A stretch of 64,000 nt of DNA from Arthrobacter sp. OAP107 (GCF_040546765.1 NZ_JBEPOK010000001.1:1054001-1118000), one strand, 5' to 3'. Shown: positions 29,101 through 36,678, counted from the first letter of the stretch. Notes: generated from the letters alone by a model not told the origin. Numbers and translations are program-made.

Positions 29101-29160
29101 GACCTGGCCGGCAACCCGCTCGGATCGGGAGCCTGGATGTTCAGGACAGGCGCACGATAG
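23197..29160 (+). CDS. Secreted animal-type heme peroxidase with RTX, FN3 and Ig-like domains
   Basis: A 1987-residue exported mosaic protein. The N-terminus is basic (RRQRRKKHRK) followed by a hydrophobic signal segment ending near AANAVQA (about residues 30-65), fitting secretion. The heme peroxidase domain (about 250-900) has the distal histidine H276 in GQFFDHGVD, SEHDRL at 562-567 and the proximal histidine H662 in YRFGHS. RTX-like GGxGxD calcium-binding repeats follow (about 1020-1190). Then come three fibronectin type III domains (about 1470-1770) and two SbsA-type Ig-like domains (about 1775-1987). The ATG at 23197 is preferred because earlier in-frame starts fall in or just after the upstream terminator. 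Substrate and role are unknown; oxidative chemistry at the cell surface is likely. Confidence 0.85.
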   Translation: MNVSAWKSDGGTDQSRSAAPTETTNRRQRRKKHRKQSISFRMVAAATTLMMPIAMGLPVVAANAVQAPVGEGFTITPSDLSYILKQIKIAEAHVANTTSATGPCGALIGTGPNQIPSPLVSQGLRTVDGSCNNLQPGQETFGAADQKFPRLTTPVFKSAENSPPAFGPSQPTSYAQKKGNVFDSEPRVISNLIVDQTSTNPAAVAAAGNPVRTQGNTGVVPCTTDPDPLATPAVEGVPAGCVPSHSTLFIENVTTDVGLSPPYNSMFTLFGQFFDHGVDQTVKSGGTVFVPLKDDDPLIAGPDHVFGNADDLDPNLRFMVLTRGQNQPGPDGVLGDNPATPADESADDIQDANNTDSPWVDQSQTYTSHASHQVFLREYVDNTDGKPVATGKLLGGPAGPTAGGMATWTTTKAQAAARLGIQLKDKDVLNVPMIAADPYGKFIPGPARGLPQFVTATGLVEANRADNGGLGTLVPANVKYFDTPFLTDIAHNADPSPQDTDHNPATPPVTPAPDADTTASADFASQAPGTYDDEMLNAHFIAGDGRVNENIGLTTIHQIFHSEHDRLVGDIENVLTNDTSASGTAALAEWKLASGANGWNGERLFQAARFITEMEYQHLVFEEFARKVQPAINPFEPFAFTQTELNPAVKAEFAHAVYRFGHSMLTETISRRNEDGAGPDAVFGTSDDTRGSQNDISLLDGFLNPPEYTNGGPAGPLTSEEAAGSVIMGMSDQAGNELDEFVTDTLRNNLLGLPLDLPTINMTRARSEGIPRLNVLRRDLFNSTNDSQLKPYTNWVDFGENLKHPESLVNFVAAYGLHPSITGATTLAGKREAARIIVSPTTADVPPADAAAFMNSTDAWVNNGASSITGLDNVDLWVGGLAERTNLFGGLLGSTFNYVFENQLTDLQNGDRLYYLARTPGMNLRAQLEGNSFAEMMMRNTNVHSLKADAFATADCKFELKKLAGTTAGFAASGNTVADDPDSDCSEADLLIRMPDGTIKYRARNTVDPSGINGQSVYNGTAGVDRIYGGNDNDTFWGGDGNDIIEGGDGADIALGGEGDDIITDLAGDDVPKGGPGNDAIDAGPGLDILMGGDGKDFTNGGANANETFAGAGDDFVMLGESLDAAFGDSGDDWEEGGNQPDLMQGDSGNLFFLDDSQKPGHDILVGQGGDDDYDMEGGDDIGVGGPGIEKVAGASGYDWEIGQGDPQAQDLDLALPIPPLDILTVGVRDKFNEVEALSGGKLDDKLRGDDLVPSAVGGAGFIGCDVLDQAGVDRIAGLGDLVTALPTLTSDVVAASASKECPLLTGTNVWGDGNILLGGGGSDLLEGRGANDIIDGDRYLGVRLSVRTDPNNAATEIGSASIEAPGQSAMTSRYLKDANGNLTGPTLQEAVFAGTVNPGNIVAVREILMGSGGTDSAVFTGPEANYTVTTTGGDGTLGSAGSTTTVTDNVGTDGTDTLRNIEVLAFSDTVVTNAPVIGVATPGNARATVTWTAPTVGVASSFNVKVLDVTTNPAGVQVGALLPAAGTDASLLVPGLTNGNQYRFQVSATNAQGTSPFSAASNAVTPSPTAELTVAGAPTLVTATAGNGTATLNWTAPASDGGSPITGFRVRAFDGTVLAVTQQVTGNVTTAVVTGLTNGTAYTFDVAAVNAEGTGAASTASAAVTPVAPLVAPGAVRNAAGVAGNAQVTLSWLAPLTVTNAAPVTGYEIRTFVGTSTTPVRTTTVGTGTSAVEDTLINATGYTFDVAATSSAGTGTRSNRTQLITPRTEFVAPTITARTPAAGARSVSQTNNLSVTFSEAVSNVTTTSVVLRRGTSPTAIPASVVYNNTTRTATINPNANLLADQTYTVSVSGAAAAVAIRDTAGNTMPNAAWQFTTGPAPTVVSLTPGGGATNVSRTVNVTARFSEAVTGLNGTTVRLIRQSNGAVTTAAVSYNATTRTVTLNPSATLLANTQYRFELTGGTSAIRDLAGNPLGSGAWMFRTGAR

Positions 29161-29210
29161 GAGAGCGGCCGGGCTGTGGCTGTTAGAGCAGTCCGCAGCC
29201 CGGCCCTCTC
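29161..29210 (+). terminator. Terminator hairpin after the peroxidase gene
   Basis: Arms GGCCGGGCTG (29167-29176) and CAGCCCGGCC (29196-29205), extended by GAGAG/CTCTC across a one-base bulge, start directly after the stop codon. Confidence 0.7.
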
Positions 29211-29247
29211 ATCTAATGCGGTTCCTTAACATGTATTTCTCCGGACC

Positions 29248-29305
29248 CCATGCCCGGCCCTCCACCACACCGCGCAGCCGCAGCGCGGAGGAGGGCCGGG
29301 CATGG
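29248..29305. terminator. Second, longer hairpin before the amino-acid permease
   Basis: A 16-bp perfect stem (29248-29263 and 29290-29305, core GCCCGGCCCTCC) with a 26-nt loop, followed by TTTTG. With the preceding hairpin it makes a double barrier between the peroxidase and permease genes. Confidence 0.65.
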
Positions 29306-29369
29306 TTTTGCGTGCAGTCGTCTCAATATTCGGGACAAATATAGCCGTCCACTGGATGGACACTACACT

Positions 29370-29396
29370 TGATAGGTCTGTTTCCATCCCCTATCA
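29370..29396 (+). promoter_or_regulatory. Inverted repeat upstream of the amino-acid permease
   Basis: TGATAGG (29370-29376) and CCTATCA (29390-29396) form a perfect 7-bp inverted repeat spaced 13 bp, ending 16 bp before the start codon. This is an operator or leader-hairpin candidate; the regulator is unknown. Confidence 0.45.
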
Positions 29397-29412
29397 GGAC
29401 TGTGGACTTCCA

Positions 29413-30966
29413 ATGAACCTTTTCCGGACCAAATCCATCGAGCAGTCAATAGCCGACGCCGATGAGCCCGGACGCAAGCTGAAGCGCTCCCTGAGCACCT
29501 GGGATCTGATGATCATGGGCGTCGCAGTGGCCGTCGGCGCCGGCATCTTCTCTGTGGGCGCCAAGGCCGCTGCCAACTTCGCCGGCCCCGCCGTCACCAT
29601 TTCCTTCCTGGTCGCCGCCGTCACCTGCGCCCTGGCGATCATGTGCTACGCCGAGTTCGCCACTGCCATCCCGGTGGCCGGCTCCGCGTACGTTTTCACC
29701 TACGCCACCATGGGCGAGATCCTGGCCTGGATCATCGGCTGGAACCTCATCCTGGAGCTCTTCACCGCGGCCGCGGTGATCGCCAAGTACTGGGGCATCT
29801 ACCTCAGCAAGGTCTTCGCCCTGATGGGCGTGGACATGCCGCCGGCCATCTCCATCGGCGGGGTTGACCTATACTGGGGCGCCTTCCTCATCGTCGCCGT
29901 CTTCACCGTGCTGCTGGTGCTCGGAACGAAGCTGTCCGCCCGCGTGGGCAACATCTTCACGCTGATCAAGATCGGCGTGGTGGTGTTCGTGATCATCGTG
30001 GGCTTCAGCTACGTGAAGCTCTCCAACTACACCCCCTTCGTCCCGGCCTCCGAACCGACGGCAAACGCCGGCGCGGCCGACGTTCTGAAGCAGTCATTCT
30101 TCGGCTTCCTGACCGGCGCCGCCCCCGCACAGTACGGCACCCTGGGCATCTTCGCCGGCGCCGCGCTGGTGTTCTTCGCCTTCATCGGCTTCGACGTGGT
30201 GGCCACCTCCGCGGAAGAGGTCAAGAACCCGCAGAAGACCCTGCCCCGCGGCATCTTCGGCGGACTGGCCCTGGTGACGCTGCTGTACATCCTGGTGTCC
30301 CTTGCACTGACCGGCATGGTCTCGTACACGCAGCTTGCCGAGGCTGAGAGCCCCACACTCACCACGGCCTTCGAGGCTGTCGGCAACACCGATGCCGCGA
30401 AGGTGATCGCCTTCGGTTCTCTCGTGGGTCTGACGACTGTGATCATGGTGCTGCTCATGGGCCTGGCCCGCGTGGTGCTGGCCATGAGCCGCGACGGCCT
30501 GCTGCCGCGCTCACTGTCCAGGACCAGCGAAAAGCGTTCGACGCCGGCCCGCCTGCAGATCATCTGCGGCGCCGCCGTTGCGCTGGTTGCCGGACTCACG
30601 AACGTGGACCTTCTCGAGGAAATGATCAACATCGGCACCCTGTCCGCCTTCGTGATGGTCAGCCTGGGCATCATCGTGCTGCGCAGGAAGCGCCCCGACC
30701 TGAAGCCGGCATTCCGCGTGCCGTTCGGCAAGGTGATTCCCGTCCTGTCCGCGGTGCTGTGCCTGTACCTGATGACCAATCTCGCCGTGGAGACCTGGAT
30801 CTTCTTCGGCATCTGGCTGGTGGTGGGCATTGCCATCTACTTCGCCTACGGACAGCGGCACTCCCGCCTCAACGAAAAGTTCGCCGCCGCCAAAGCCGCG
30901 GTGAACGGCACTGCCGGCAACCTCGACGATCGGGATGAGGACGACGACGCACTGACCAAGGTCTAG
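29413..30966 (+). CDS. APC superfamily amino-acid permease (cationic amino acid transporter type)
   Basis: A 517-residue, 12-TM permease. The N-terminus MNLFRTKSIEQSIADADEPG leads to LSTWDLMIMGVAVAVGAGIFSVG, the helix-1 signature of the CAT/YfnA group. FAFIGFDVVATSAEEVKNPQKTLPRGI in the middle is strongly conserved in the family. It probably imports amino acids by proton symport; specificity cannot be read from sequence. The ATG at 29413 is chosen from this family-typical N-terminus; the ribosome site is weak. It has its own upstream inverted repeat and no operon partner. Confidence 0.9.
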   Translation: MNLFRTKSIEQSIADADEPGRKLKRSLSTWDLMIMGVAVAVGAGIFSVGAKAAANFAGPAVTISFLVAAVTCALAIMCYAEFATAIPVAGSAYVFTYATMGEILAWIIGWNLILELFTAAAVIAKYWGIYLSKVFALMGVDMPPAISIGGVDLYWGAFLIVAVFTVLLVLGTKLSARVGNIFTLIKIGVVVFVIIVGFSYVKLSNYTPFVPASEPTANAGAADVLKQSFFGFLTGAAPAQYGTLGIFAGAALVFFAFIGFDVVATSAEEVKNPQKTLPRGIFGGLALVTLLYILVSLALTGMVSYTQLAEAESPTLTTAFEAVGNTDAAKVIAFGSLVGLTTVIMVLLMGLARVVLAMSRDGLLPRSLSRTSEKRSTPARLQIICGAAVALVAGLTNVDLLEEMINIGTLSAFVMVSLGIIVLRRKRPDLKPAFRVPFGKVIPVLSAVLCLYLMTNLAVETWIFFGIWLVVGIAIYFAYGQRHSRLNEKFAAAKAAVNGTAGNLDDRDEDDDALTKV

Positions 30967-31008
30967 CCTGACCCGATCCACGTGGGCGACCGCGCGCTGG
31001 TGGGTCTG

Positions 31009-31644
31009 TTACGGGGCGGCGTGCCGGCCCACCCAGTCCACCAGCGGGCGGAGCTGTTCCCAGCGGGCGGCGATCTCGCGTTCCGCCTCCGCCGAGCCGA
31101 GCCACTCGGGCTCCCCGAGGATGACACCGGCGGAGAGCGACTTGTGCTTCAGCAGTTCGGCCCGGGGATGGTCCTTCGGGAAGCCCCGCGGCACGGTTTT
31201 CAGTTTTTCGCCTTCGATGGCGAATCCGGCGGCTGCGACAGCGTCCACGATGTGCTGCAGCTGTTCGCCGGTGCTCCCGGCATCGACAGAATTGCGGTAG
31301 CGGACCAACTGCGCGGGTGAATGCGAGTGGTAGCCGCCGCCAACCAGCAGGCCGTCGGCGCTGATCTGGAGGTAGTAGCCGACGCCTTCCTGATATGAGG
31401 CGAAGGCGCCCTGCGCGGTCTTGTAGGGTGACTTGTCCGGTGAGAAGCGGACGTCACGATTGGGGCGGAAGATCTTGCCCGGACCAAAGCGCGGCTCGAG
31501 GTCAGCGAGGAGCGCGTGGAGCGGGGCTTTGACGGAATCCTGGTAGACCGCGGAATGGGCCTGCCACCAGTTGCGGTTGTTGTTCTCCTCCAGCTCAGCG
31601 TAGAACTTGGTTGCCGCGGCGGGGATGCCCTCGAATGTGCTCAT
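31009..31644 (-). CDS. DUF2461 family protein
   Basis: A 211-residue protein of the DUF2461 (TIGR02453) family. It opens with MSTFEGIPAAATKFYAELEENNNRNWW and has the conserved core RFSPDKSPYKTAQGAF and GVGYYLQISADGLLVGGGYH. The function is unknown. The ATG at 31644 lies 7 nt after TAGGCT on the coding strand, a leaderless arrangement, whereas the longer frame to 31728 has no support. It converges on the permease gene. Confidence 0.85.
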   Translation of the reverse strand: MSTFEGIPAAATKFYAELEENNNRNWWQAHSAVYQDSVKAPLHALLADLEPRFGPGKIFRPNRDVRFSPDKSPYKTAQGAFASYQEGVGYYLQISADGLLVGGGYHSHSPAQLVRYRNSVDAGSTGEQLQHIVDAVAAAGFAIEGEKLKTVPRGFPKDHPRAELLKHKSLSAGVILGEPEWLGSAEAEREIAARWEQLRPLVDWVGRHAAP

Positions 31645-31728
31645 GACTAAGAGCCTAGGGACCGCACGGGAGGAGAGCCACGGCAACTCCGCGTATGTGG
31701 ACAATGAAGCGGCTTCTCCCGGACGCAC

Positions 31729-31763
31729 GGAACCCCGCTACGGCTAAGCCGCGGCGGGGTTCC
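31729..31763 (-). terminator. Terminator of furA-katA
   Basis: A 10-bp perfect stem GGAACCCCGC/GCGGGGTTCC (31729-31738, 31754-31763) lies 18 bp past the katA stop. Confidence 0.7.
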
Positions 31764-31781
31764 TGTTGCTGTCAGGTGCTG

Positions 31782-33263
31782 TTAGCCGATCTTGTTGGCA
31801 GCCTCAGCGTCGGAGAGCGGTGCTGCGCCGAGGTTGGCGCGCAGCTTGGCGCCGAGTTCGGCGTCAACGTTGGTCCAGTACTGGATGGCGCGTTCCTTGA
31901 TGTCGGCGCGCTTCACGCCGCCGACGGCACCGGTGATGGTGTCCAGGAAACGGGCCTTCTCGCCGTCGTTGTAGACCTCACGGTACAGCGCACCGGCCTG
32001 GACGAAGTCGCCGTCCTCAGCATGCAGGGAGTGCGCGGCGTGCGTCAGCGCGCCGTCGTTCTCCCAGCCGCCACCGACAACGTCAGTGTCAACGGCAGCC
32101 GGACCACCGAACGTGTTCGGCGCGTAGACCGGCACGGAAGGAGCGTTGAACAGGAAACGTCCAGCGCCGTCCTGGCTGTAGTTGTTGACCTGGTTCTTCG
32201 GCTGGTTCACCGGGATCTGGGCGTGGTTGGTGCCCACGCGGTAGCGGTGTGCGTCGGCGTAGGAGAAGATCCGGGCCTGGAGCATCTTGTCCGGCGAAGC
32301 CGCGATACCCGGCACGAAGTTCGACGGCGCGAAGGTGGCCTGCTCGATCTGCGCGAAGTAGTTCTCCGGGTTCCGGTTCAGCTCCATGGTGCCGACCTTG
32401 ATCAGCGGGTAGTCCGCGTGCGGCCAGACCTTGGTCAGGTCGAACGGGTTGAACCGGTAGGTCTTGGCGTCCTCGTACGGCATGACCTGGACGTGCAGGT
32501 CCCAGGAGGGCAGGTTGCCGGCTTCGATGTTCTCGTGCAGGTCGCGGATGTAGAAGTCCGCGTCCGAGCCGGCGAGGGCTTCGGCCTCTTCACCGGTGAT
32601 GTTCTTCACGCCCTGGTTGGACTTGAAGTGGTATTTGACCCAGAAACGCTCACCCTCGGCGTTGATCCACTGGTAGGTGTGCGAACCGTAGCCCTGCATT
32701 TCGCGCCAGGAGGCCGGCAGGCCACGGTCACCCATCAGCCAGGTAACCTGGTGTGCGGACTCGGGGGACAGGGTCCAGAAGTCCCACTGCATGTCGGCGT
32801 CACGCAGGTGCGTGCCCGGCAGGCGCTTCTGGGAGTGGATGAAGTCCGGGAACTTGATGCCGTCGCGGATGAAGAACACCGGGGTGTTGTTGCCCACGAG
32901 GTCGTAGTTGCCCTCGGAGGTGTAGAACTTCACCGCGAAACCGCGGGGGTCACGCCACGTATCGGGGGAGCCGTTCTCGCCTGCTACGGAGGAGAAACGG
33001 ATCAGCATCTCGGTCTCGACGCCGGGCTGCAGGAATGCGGCCTTGGTGTACTTGGAGATGTCCTCCGTGGTCTTGAACGTACCGAAAGCGCCGCCGCCCT
33101 TGGCGTGCACCACGCGCTCCGGAACCCGCTCGCGGTTGAACTGGGCGAGCTTTTCCACCAGGTAGTGGTCCGTGAGGATGATCGCGCCGTCAGCGCCGAC
33201 AGCCTTGGAATGCGCGTCGGACGTGACCGGCGCACCTGACTGGGTCGTTGAAATGGCAGTCAT
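31782..33263 (-). CDS. katA: Catalase (monofunctional, clade 3-like)
   Basis: A 493-residue heme catalase breaking down hydrogen peroxide. The distal histidine is H53 in RVVHAKGGGAFG, the distal asparagine is in VGNNTPVFF (125-126), and the proximal tyrosine lies in RIFSYADAHRYRVG. The length matches small-subunit catalases. AGGAGAAT precedes the ATG. The gene starts 19 bp after the Fur-family regulator stop, the classic arrangement in which the regulator represses its own operon until peroxide or low iron relieves it. Confidence 0.95.
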   Translation of the reverse strand: MTAISTTQSGAPVTSDAHSKAVGADGAIILTDHYLVEKLAQFNRERVPERVVHAKGGGAFGTFKTTEDISKYTKAAFLQPGVETEMLIRFSSVAGENGSPDTWRDPRGFAVKFYTSEGNYDLVGNNTPVFFIRDGIKFPDFIHSQKRLPGTHLRDADMQWDFWTLSPESAHQVTWLMGDRGLPASWREMQGYGSHTYQWINAEGERFWVKYHFKSNQGVKNITGEEAEALAGSDADFYIRDLHENIEAGNLPSWDLHVQVMPYEDAKTYRFNPFDLTKVWPHADYPLIKVGTMELNRNPENYFAQIEQATFAPSNFVPGIAASPDKMLQARIFSYADAHRYRVGTNHAQIPVNQPKNQVNNYSQDGAGRFLFNAPSVPVYAPNTFGGPAAVDTDVVGGGWENDGALTHAAHSLHAEDGDFVQAGALYREVYNDGEKARFLDTITGAVGGVKRADIKERAIQYWTNVDAELGAKLRANLGAAPLSDAEAANKIG

Positions 33264-33282
33264 TATTCTCCTTATTACTTAA

Positions 33283-33756
33283 TTACTTGTCATTTACGTT
33301 TGCAGGAAGTTTTTGGGCCCGCTGGCACTCTCCGCAGATCCCCTGGTACATGACATCCGCGATCTGGATGGTCATGGGGTGGGAATCCTCGCTCCAATGC
33401 GGGGTGAGGCACGGAGCATGGCCGACAGCGCAGTCGACATCCTCCACCCGGCCGCAGCTGATGCAGATCGCATGGTGATGGTTGTCGCCCACCCGCGTCT
33501 CATACAGCGCCGGCGAATGCGGAGGTTCGAAACGGCGCAGCATCTGCAGGTCCGTCAGATCACCCAGCACCACATACACGGACTGCGCCGTCAGTTCCGG
33601 CAGTTCCTCGCGGGCAGCCGCAAGGATGTTTTCCGCCGGGGAGTGCGGGTGATGCTCGACGGCGGCCAGGACCGCCAGCCGCTGCTTGGTTACCCGGCGC
33701 CCGTGGGCACGCAGGGCCGCGGCCCATGCTTCGTGGCGTTCCGGGTGATCGGTCAT
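33283..33756 (-). CDS. Fur family regulator (FurA/CatR type)
   Basis: A 157-residue metal-dependent repressor. The N-terminal winged helix (about 10-85, RRVTKQRLAVLAAVEHHPH, SVYVVLGDL) is followed by a dimerisation domain with the metal-site histidines NHHHAICISCGRVED (about 96-110) and the structural zinc cysteines CxxC at both ends (CISC and CGEC). The position directly upstream of katA indicates a FurA/PerR-like peroxide sensor. The promoter region (33757-33800) is AT-rich for this genome and likely holds its operator. Confidence 0.9.
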   Translation of the reverse strand: MTDHPERHEAWAAALRAHGRRVTKQRLAVLAAVEHHPHSPAENILAAAREELPELTAQSVYVVLGDLTDLQMLRRFEPPHSPALYETRVGDNHHHAICISCGRVEDVDCAVGHAPCLTPHWSEDSHPMTIQIADVMYQGICGECQRAQKLPANVNDK

Positions 33757-33832
33757 GACTCCATTGAATCACCTATTCTGACTAGATCACAATAAGGCGG
33801 GGCTAAGTGCCTGCCGAGGCTAGAGTTGCCGG

Positions 33833-35104
33833 GTGGGAAAACTTCTGGCCGACATCACTCCGCTGCGCGAAAGCCCTGATTTCCGGCGGCTCTGGCTGGG
33901 GTCGGCGGTGTCCAACGTGGGCAGCCAGCTCACGCTGGTCGCCGTTGGTCTGGAGGTGTACCGGCTCACCCAGGACAGCCTGTACGTCGGGCTGCTCAGC
34001 ATCTTTGCCCTGGTTCCGCTCGTCCTGGGCGGCCTGCTGGGCGGGTCCATTGCCGATTCCCATGACCGCCGCACGGTGGCCCTTCTGTCGTCCGCGGTGC
34101 TGTGGTTGACCACCGGCGGTCTCGCCCTCCAGGCATGGCTGGAGGTGGGCAATGTGTGGCTGCTGTATGCACTCGTAGCCGTGCAAAGCGGTGCCCAGGC
34201 GATCAACCAGCCGGCCCGCAGCGCCATCATTCCCGCGCTGTTGCGGAAGGAGCTCCTGCCGGCCGCCAACGCGCTGAACATGGTGACGTTCGGGCTGGGC
34301 ATGACGGCGGGGCCGCTGTTCGCCGGCGTCCTGGTGGCCAGTGTGGGCTTCGGGTGGACGTACACGCTGGACGTCGTCAGCTTCGTCTTTGCCTTCTGGG
34401 CCCTGCTCAAGCTTCCGCCCATGCCGCCCGGCGAACAAGCGGGCCGGGCCGGGATGCGGTCCGTGGTGGAGGGCTTCCGCTTCCTGGGCACACGGCCCAA
34501 CCTGCGGATGACGTTCATCCTCGACCTCGTCGCCATGATCCTCGCCCAGCCGCGGGCGGTGTTGCCGGCCATCGGTGCACTCATGATCGGCGGCGGGGAA
34601 ACCACGGTGGGCATCCTGCTGGCCGCCGTGGCGGTGGGGGCCTTCCTTGCCGGCCTCTTTTCCGGGCCGCTCGGCGCGGTGCGGCGGCAGGGGACCGCCG
34701 TCGTCTGGTCGGTCATGGGGTGGGGCGCCTCGTTTGCGGCGTTCGGCCTCGTGGTGGTGCTGGCCGGGCGGTCGGGCTCCGGCGGCGTGACCTTCTGGCT
34801 GATCCCGGCAGCCCTCTGCTGCGCCCTGGCGGGAATTGCCGACTCTGTGAGTGCCGTCTTCCGCACCACCATCCTGCAGGCCGCGACCCCGGACCACCTC
34901 CGCGGCCGGCTTCAGGGGGTCTTCATCGTGGTGGTCGCCGGAGGGCCGCGGCTGGGCGACATGCTGGCAGGCGGCGGCACTAAAATTCTTAGTGAGGGCT
35001 GGGTCCTGCTGCTGGGCGGCCTCCTGTGCATCGTGGTGGCCTGGTTGGTGGCGCGGTGGCAATCCGGCTTCCTCAAGTACGACGCGCGGAACCCGGTTCC
35101 GTAG
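33833..35104 (+). CDS. MFS transporter, EntS-like
   Basis: A 423-residue, 12-TM major facilitator. It begins ADITPLRESPDFRRLWLGSAVSNVGSQLT, characteristic of the EntS/enterobactin-exporter and macrolide-efflux subgroup, with the loop-2 motif GGSIADSHDRR. It exports a small molecule of unknown identity. The GTG at 33833 stands 6 nt after TAGAGT, so the mRNA is probably leaderless. It is divergent from the Fur-family gene across 76 bp, so the regulator could also control it (inference). The HtpX-like gene follows 40 bp downstream. Confidence 0.85.
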   Translation: MGKLLADITPLRESPDFRRLWLGSAVSNVGSQLTLVAVGLEVYRLTQDSLYVGLLSIFALVPLVLGGLLGGSIADSHDRRTVALLSSAVLWLTTGGLALQAWLEVGNVWLLYALVAVQSGAQAINQPARSAIIPALLRKELLPAANALNMVTFGLGMTAGPLFAGVLVASVGFGWTYTLDVVSFVFAFWALLKLPPMPPGEQAGRAGMRSVVEGFRFLGTRPNLRMTFILDLVAMILAQPRAVLPAIGALMIGGGETTVGILLAAVAVGAFLAGLFSGPLGAVRRQGTAVVWSVMGWGASFAAFGLVVVLAGRSGSGGVTFWLIPAALCCALAGIADSVSAVFRTTILQAATPDHLRGRLQGVFIVVVAGGPRLGDMLAGGGTKILSEGWVLLLGGLLCIVVAWLVARWQSGFLKYDARNPVP

Positions 35105-35144
35105 CGGCGGTGCCGGTTCCGACTTCTGAGCTGTGGAGGAAAAA

Positions 35145-36014
35145 GTGCACAATCACCACAACGGACTGAAAACCGCCGCGCTCTTCGGCGTGCTGTGGGC
35201 GATCCTGCTGGGCCTGGGCGCCCTCATCGCCGCCAGTACCCGCAGCTCGGCGCCGATCCTGATCATGGCGCTGATCGGCATCGGCACCACGGCCTACGGC
35301 TACTGGAACAGCGACAAGATCGCGCTCCGCTCCATGCAGGCCTACCCTGTCACCGAAGCCCAGGCACCGCAGCTGTACCAGATGGTCCGGGAGCTCTCCG
35401 CCCGCGCGAACCAGCCGATGCCGCGGATTTACGTCTCGCCCACCATGGCGCCCAACGCCTTCGCCACCGGCCGGAACCCGCAGAACGCGGCCGTCTGCTG
35501 CACGGAGGGGATCCTGCAGCTCCTCACCCCGCGGGAACTCCGGGGCGTCCTCGGCCATGAGCTCATGCACGTCTACAACCGCGACATCCTGACCTCGTCC
35601 GTGGCCGCAGCGGTAGCGGGCGTCATCACCTCGGTAGGGCAGATGCTGCTGTTCTTTGGCGGCGGGGACAGGCGCAACTCGAACCCCCTCGCCCTCATCG
35701 CGATGGCACTCCTGGCGCCGCTGGCCGCGTCCCTGATCCAGGTGGCCATCTCGCGCACCAGGGAGTACGACGCCGACGAGGACGGTTCACAGCTCACCGG
35801 CGATCCGCTGGCACTCGCGTCCGCCCTGCGCAAGATCCACCAGGGCGTGCAGGCCGCACCGCTCCCGCAGGACCAGCGGCTGGTCAACGCCTCACACCTG
35901 ATGATCGCCAACCCGTTCCGCGGCGGCGGGCTCAGCAAGCTGTTCGCGACGCACCCGCCGATGCAGGACCGCATCAGCCGCCTGGAGCGGATGGCGGGCC
36001 GGCCGCTCAGCTGA
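35145..36014 (+). CDS. HtpX-like M48 zinc metalloprotease
   Basis: A 289-residue membrane protease for quality control of membrane proteins. Two TM segments at about 10-30 and 36-52 precede the catalytic domain; the zinc motif is H138-E139-L-M-H142 in VLGHELMHVYNRD, a further hydrophobic pair lies at about 152-195, and the third ligand glutamate is in REYDADEDGS. GTG at 35145 is preferred over the in-frame GTG at 35133, because GGAGGAAAAA then lies at normal distance. The length equals that of the HtpX family. Confidence 0.88.
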   Translation: MHNHHNGLKTAALFGVLWAILLGLGALIAASTRSSAPILIMALIGIGTTAYGYWNSDKIALRSMQAYPVTEAQAPQLYQMVRELSARANQPMPRIYVSPTMAPNAFATGRNPQNAAVCCTEGILQLLTPRELRGVLGHELMHVYNRDILTSSVAAAVAGVITSVGQMLLFFGGGDRRNSNPLALIAMALLAPLAASLIQVAISRTREYDADEDGSQLTGDPLALASALRKIHQGVQAAPLPQDQRLVNASHLMIANPFRGGGLSKLFATHPPMQDRISRLERMAGRPLS

Positions 36015-36065
36015 CCGGCCGCCGTCGTACTTCCCGCCCGCGACGCGCACCGCACCCCGCGCACC

Positions 36066-36172
36066 GCACTCAGCGACGCGCAAAGCACTCAGCGACGCGC
36101 AAAATGCCTGGCGCGGCCGGAATGCCCGTAGCGAGCGCAAGTTTGCGCGTCGCCTGATCAGTTGCGCGTCGT
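36066..36172. repeat. Intergenic repeat cluster between convergent genes
   Basis: Two exact 19-bp tandem copies (36066-36084, 36085-36103; core CAGCGACGCGCAAA) face inverted copies TTTGCGCGTCGC (36142-36153) and GTTGCGCGTCG (36161-36171). They can fold into alternative long hairpins between the HtpX-like gene and the broken GNAT gene. Confidence 0.7.
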
Positions 36173-36629
36173 CACGCGAGCGAGCGGGCGTAGCAGACGG
36201 AGAGCGGCTCGCCCGCGTAGGGTCCGAAGTTGTCGATCACGCGGTAGCCCTCGCGTTCGTAGAAGCGGATGGCATCGGCTGGGCAATGCCGGTTTCCAGT
36301 TTGAGTTCGCTCAGGCCCAGACGGGCTGCCTCGGCCTCGAGGCTTCGCAGAACCGCCGTGGCCGCCCCGCTCCCGCGGTGGCCGGGGAGCACGAACATCC
36401 TCTTGATCTCCGCCGACCCGGCATCGAGCCGTCGCAGGGCTCCGCACGCGACGGCTGCCCCCTCGTGGTTCCGGGCGACCAGGAACACGGTGATGTCCTC
36501 GGCGCTGGGCGGCGAGCCCGGTTCGTGGTCGTCGCTGCCGTAGCGGGCGTCCAGCTCGGCCCGCTGCATCCTGCGGAGCCTCGCCCCGTCCTCGGCGTCC
36601 CACCGCTCAGGGGTGACCACGAAATTCAT
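36172..36629 (-). pseudogene. GNAT family acetyltransferase, frameshifted
   Basis: The N-terminal frame (from ATG 36629, after AAGGACAGGAC) encodes a GNAT fold with the acetyl-CoA loop FVLPGHRGSGAATAVL, up to LKLETGIAQP. Near 36274-36285 the frame is lost, and the expected continuation DAIRFYEREGYRVIDNFGPY to SLA is in another frame ending at 36172. Restoring one base joins the two into a normal GNAT protein of about 150 residues. This is either a recent pseudogene or a sequencing error. Before the break it would have acetylated a small molecule or peptide. Confidence 0.85.
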
Positions 36630-36678
36630 GTCCTGTCCTTTCGTCGCCTTCCCGGATCCCCGGCGGCCGGATGCGCAG

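Noticed and set aside
31695..33239. Plus-strand open frame of 514 codons across katA
   Set aside because: Antisense shadow of a clearly conserved catalase; no ribosome site or family match.
33803..35152. Minus-strand open frame of 449 codons opposite the EntS-like exporter
   Set aside because: Shadow composition; the plus-strand frame has twelve membrane segments and a known family opening.
36066..36172. Possible CRISPR array
   Set aside because: Only two tandem copies with no spacers and inverted partners; no cas genes are present anywhere in the window.
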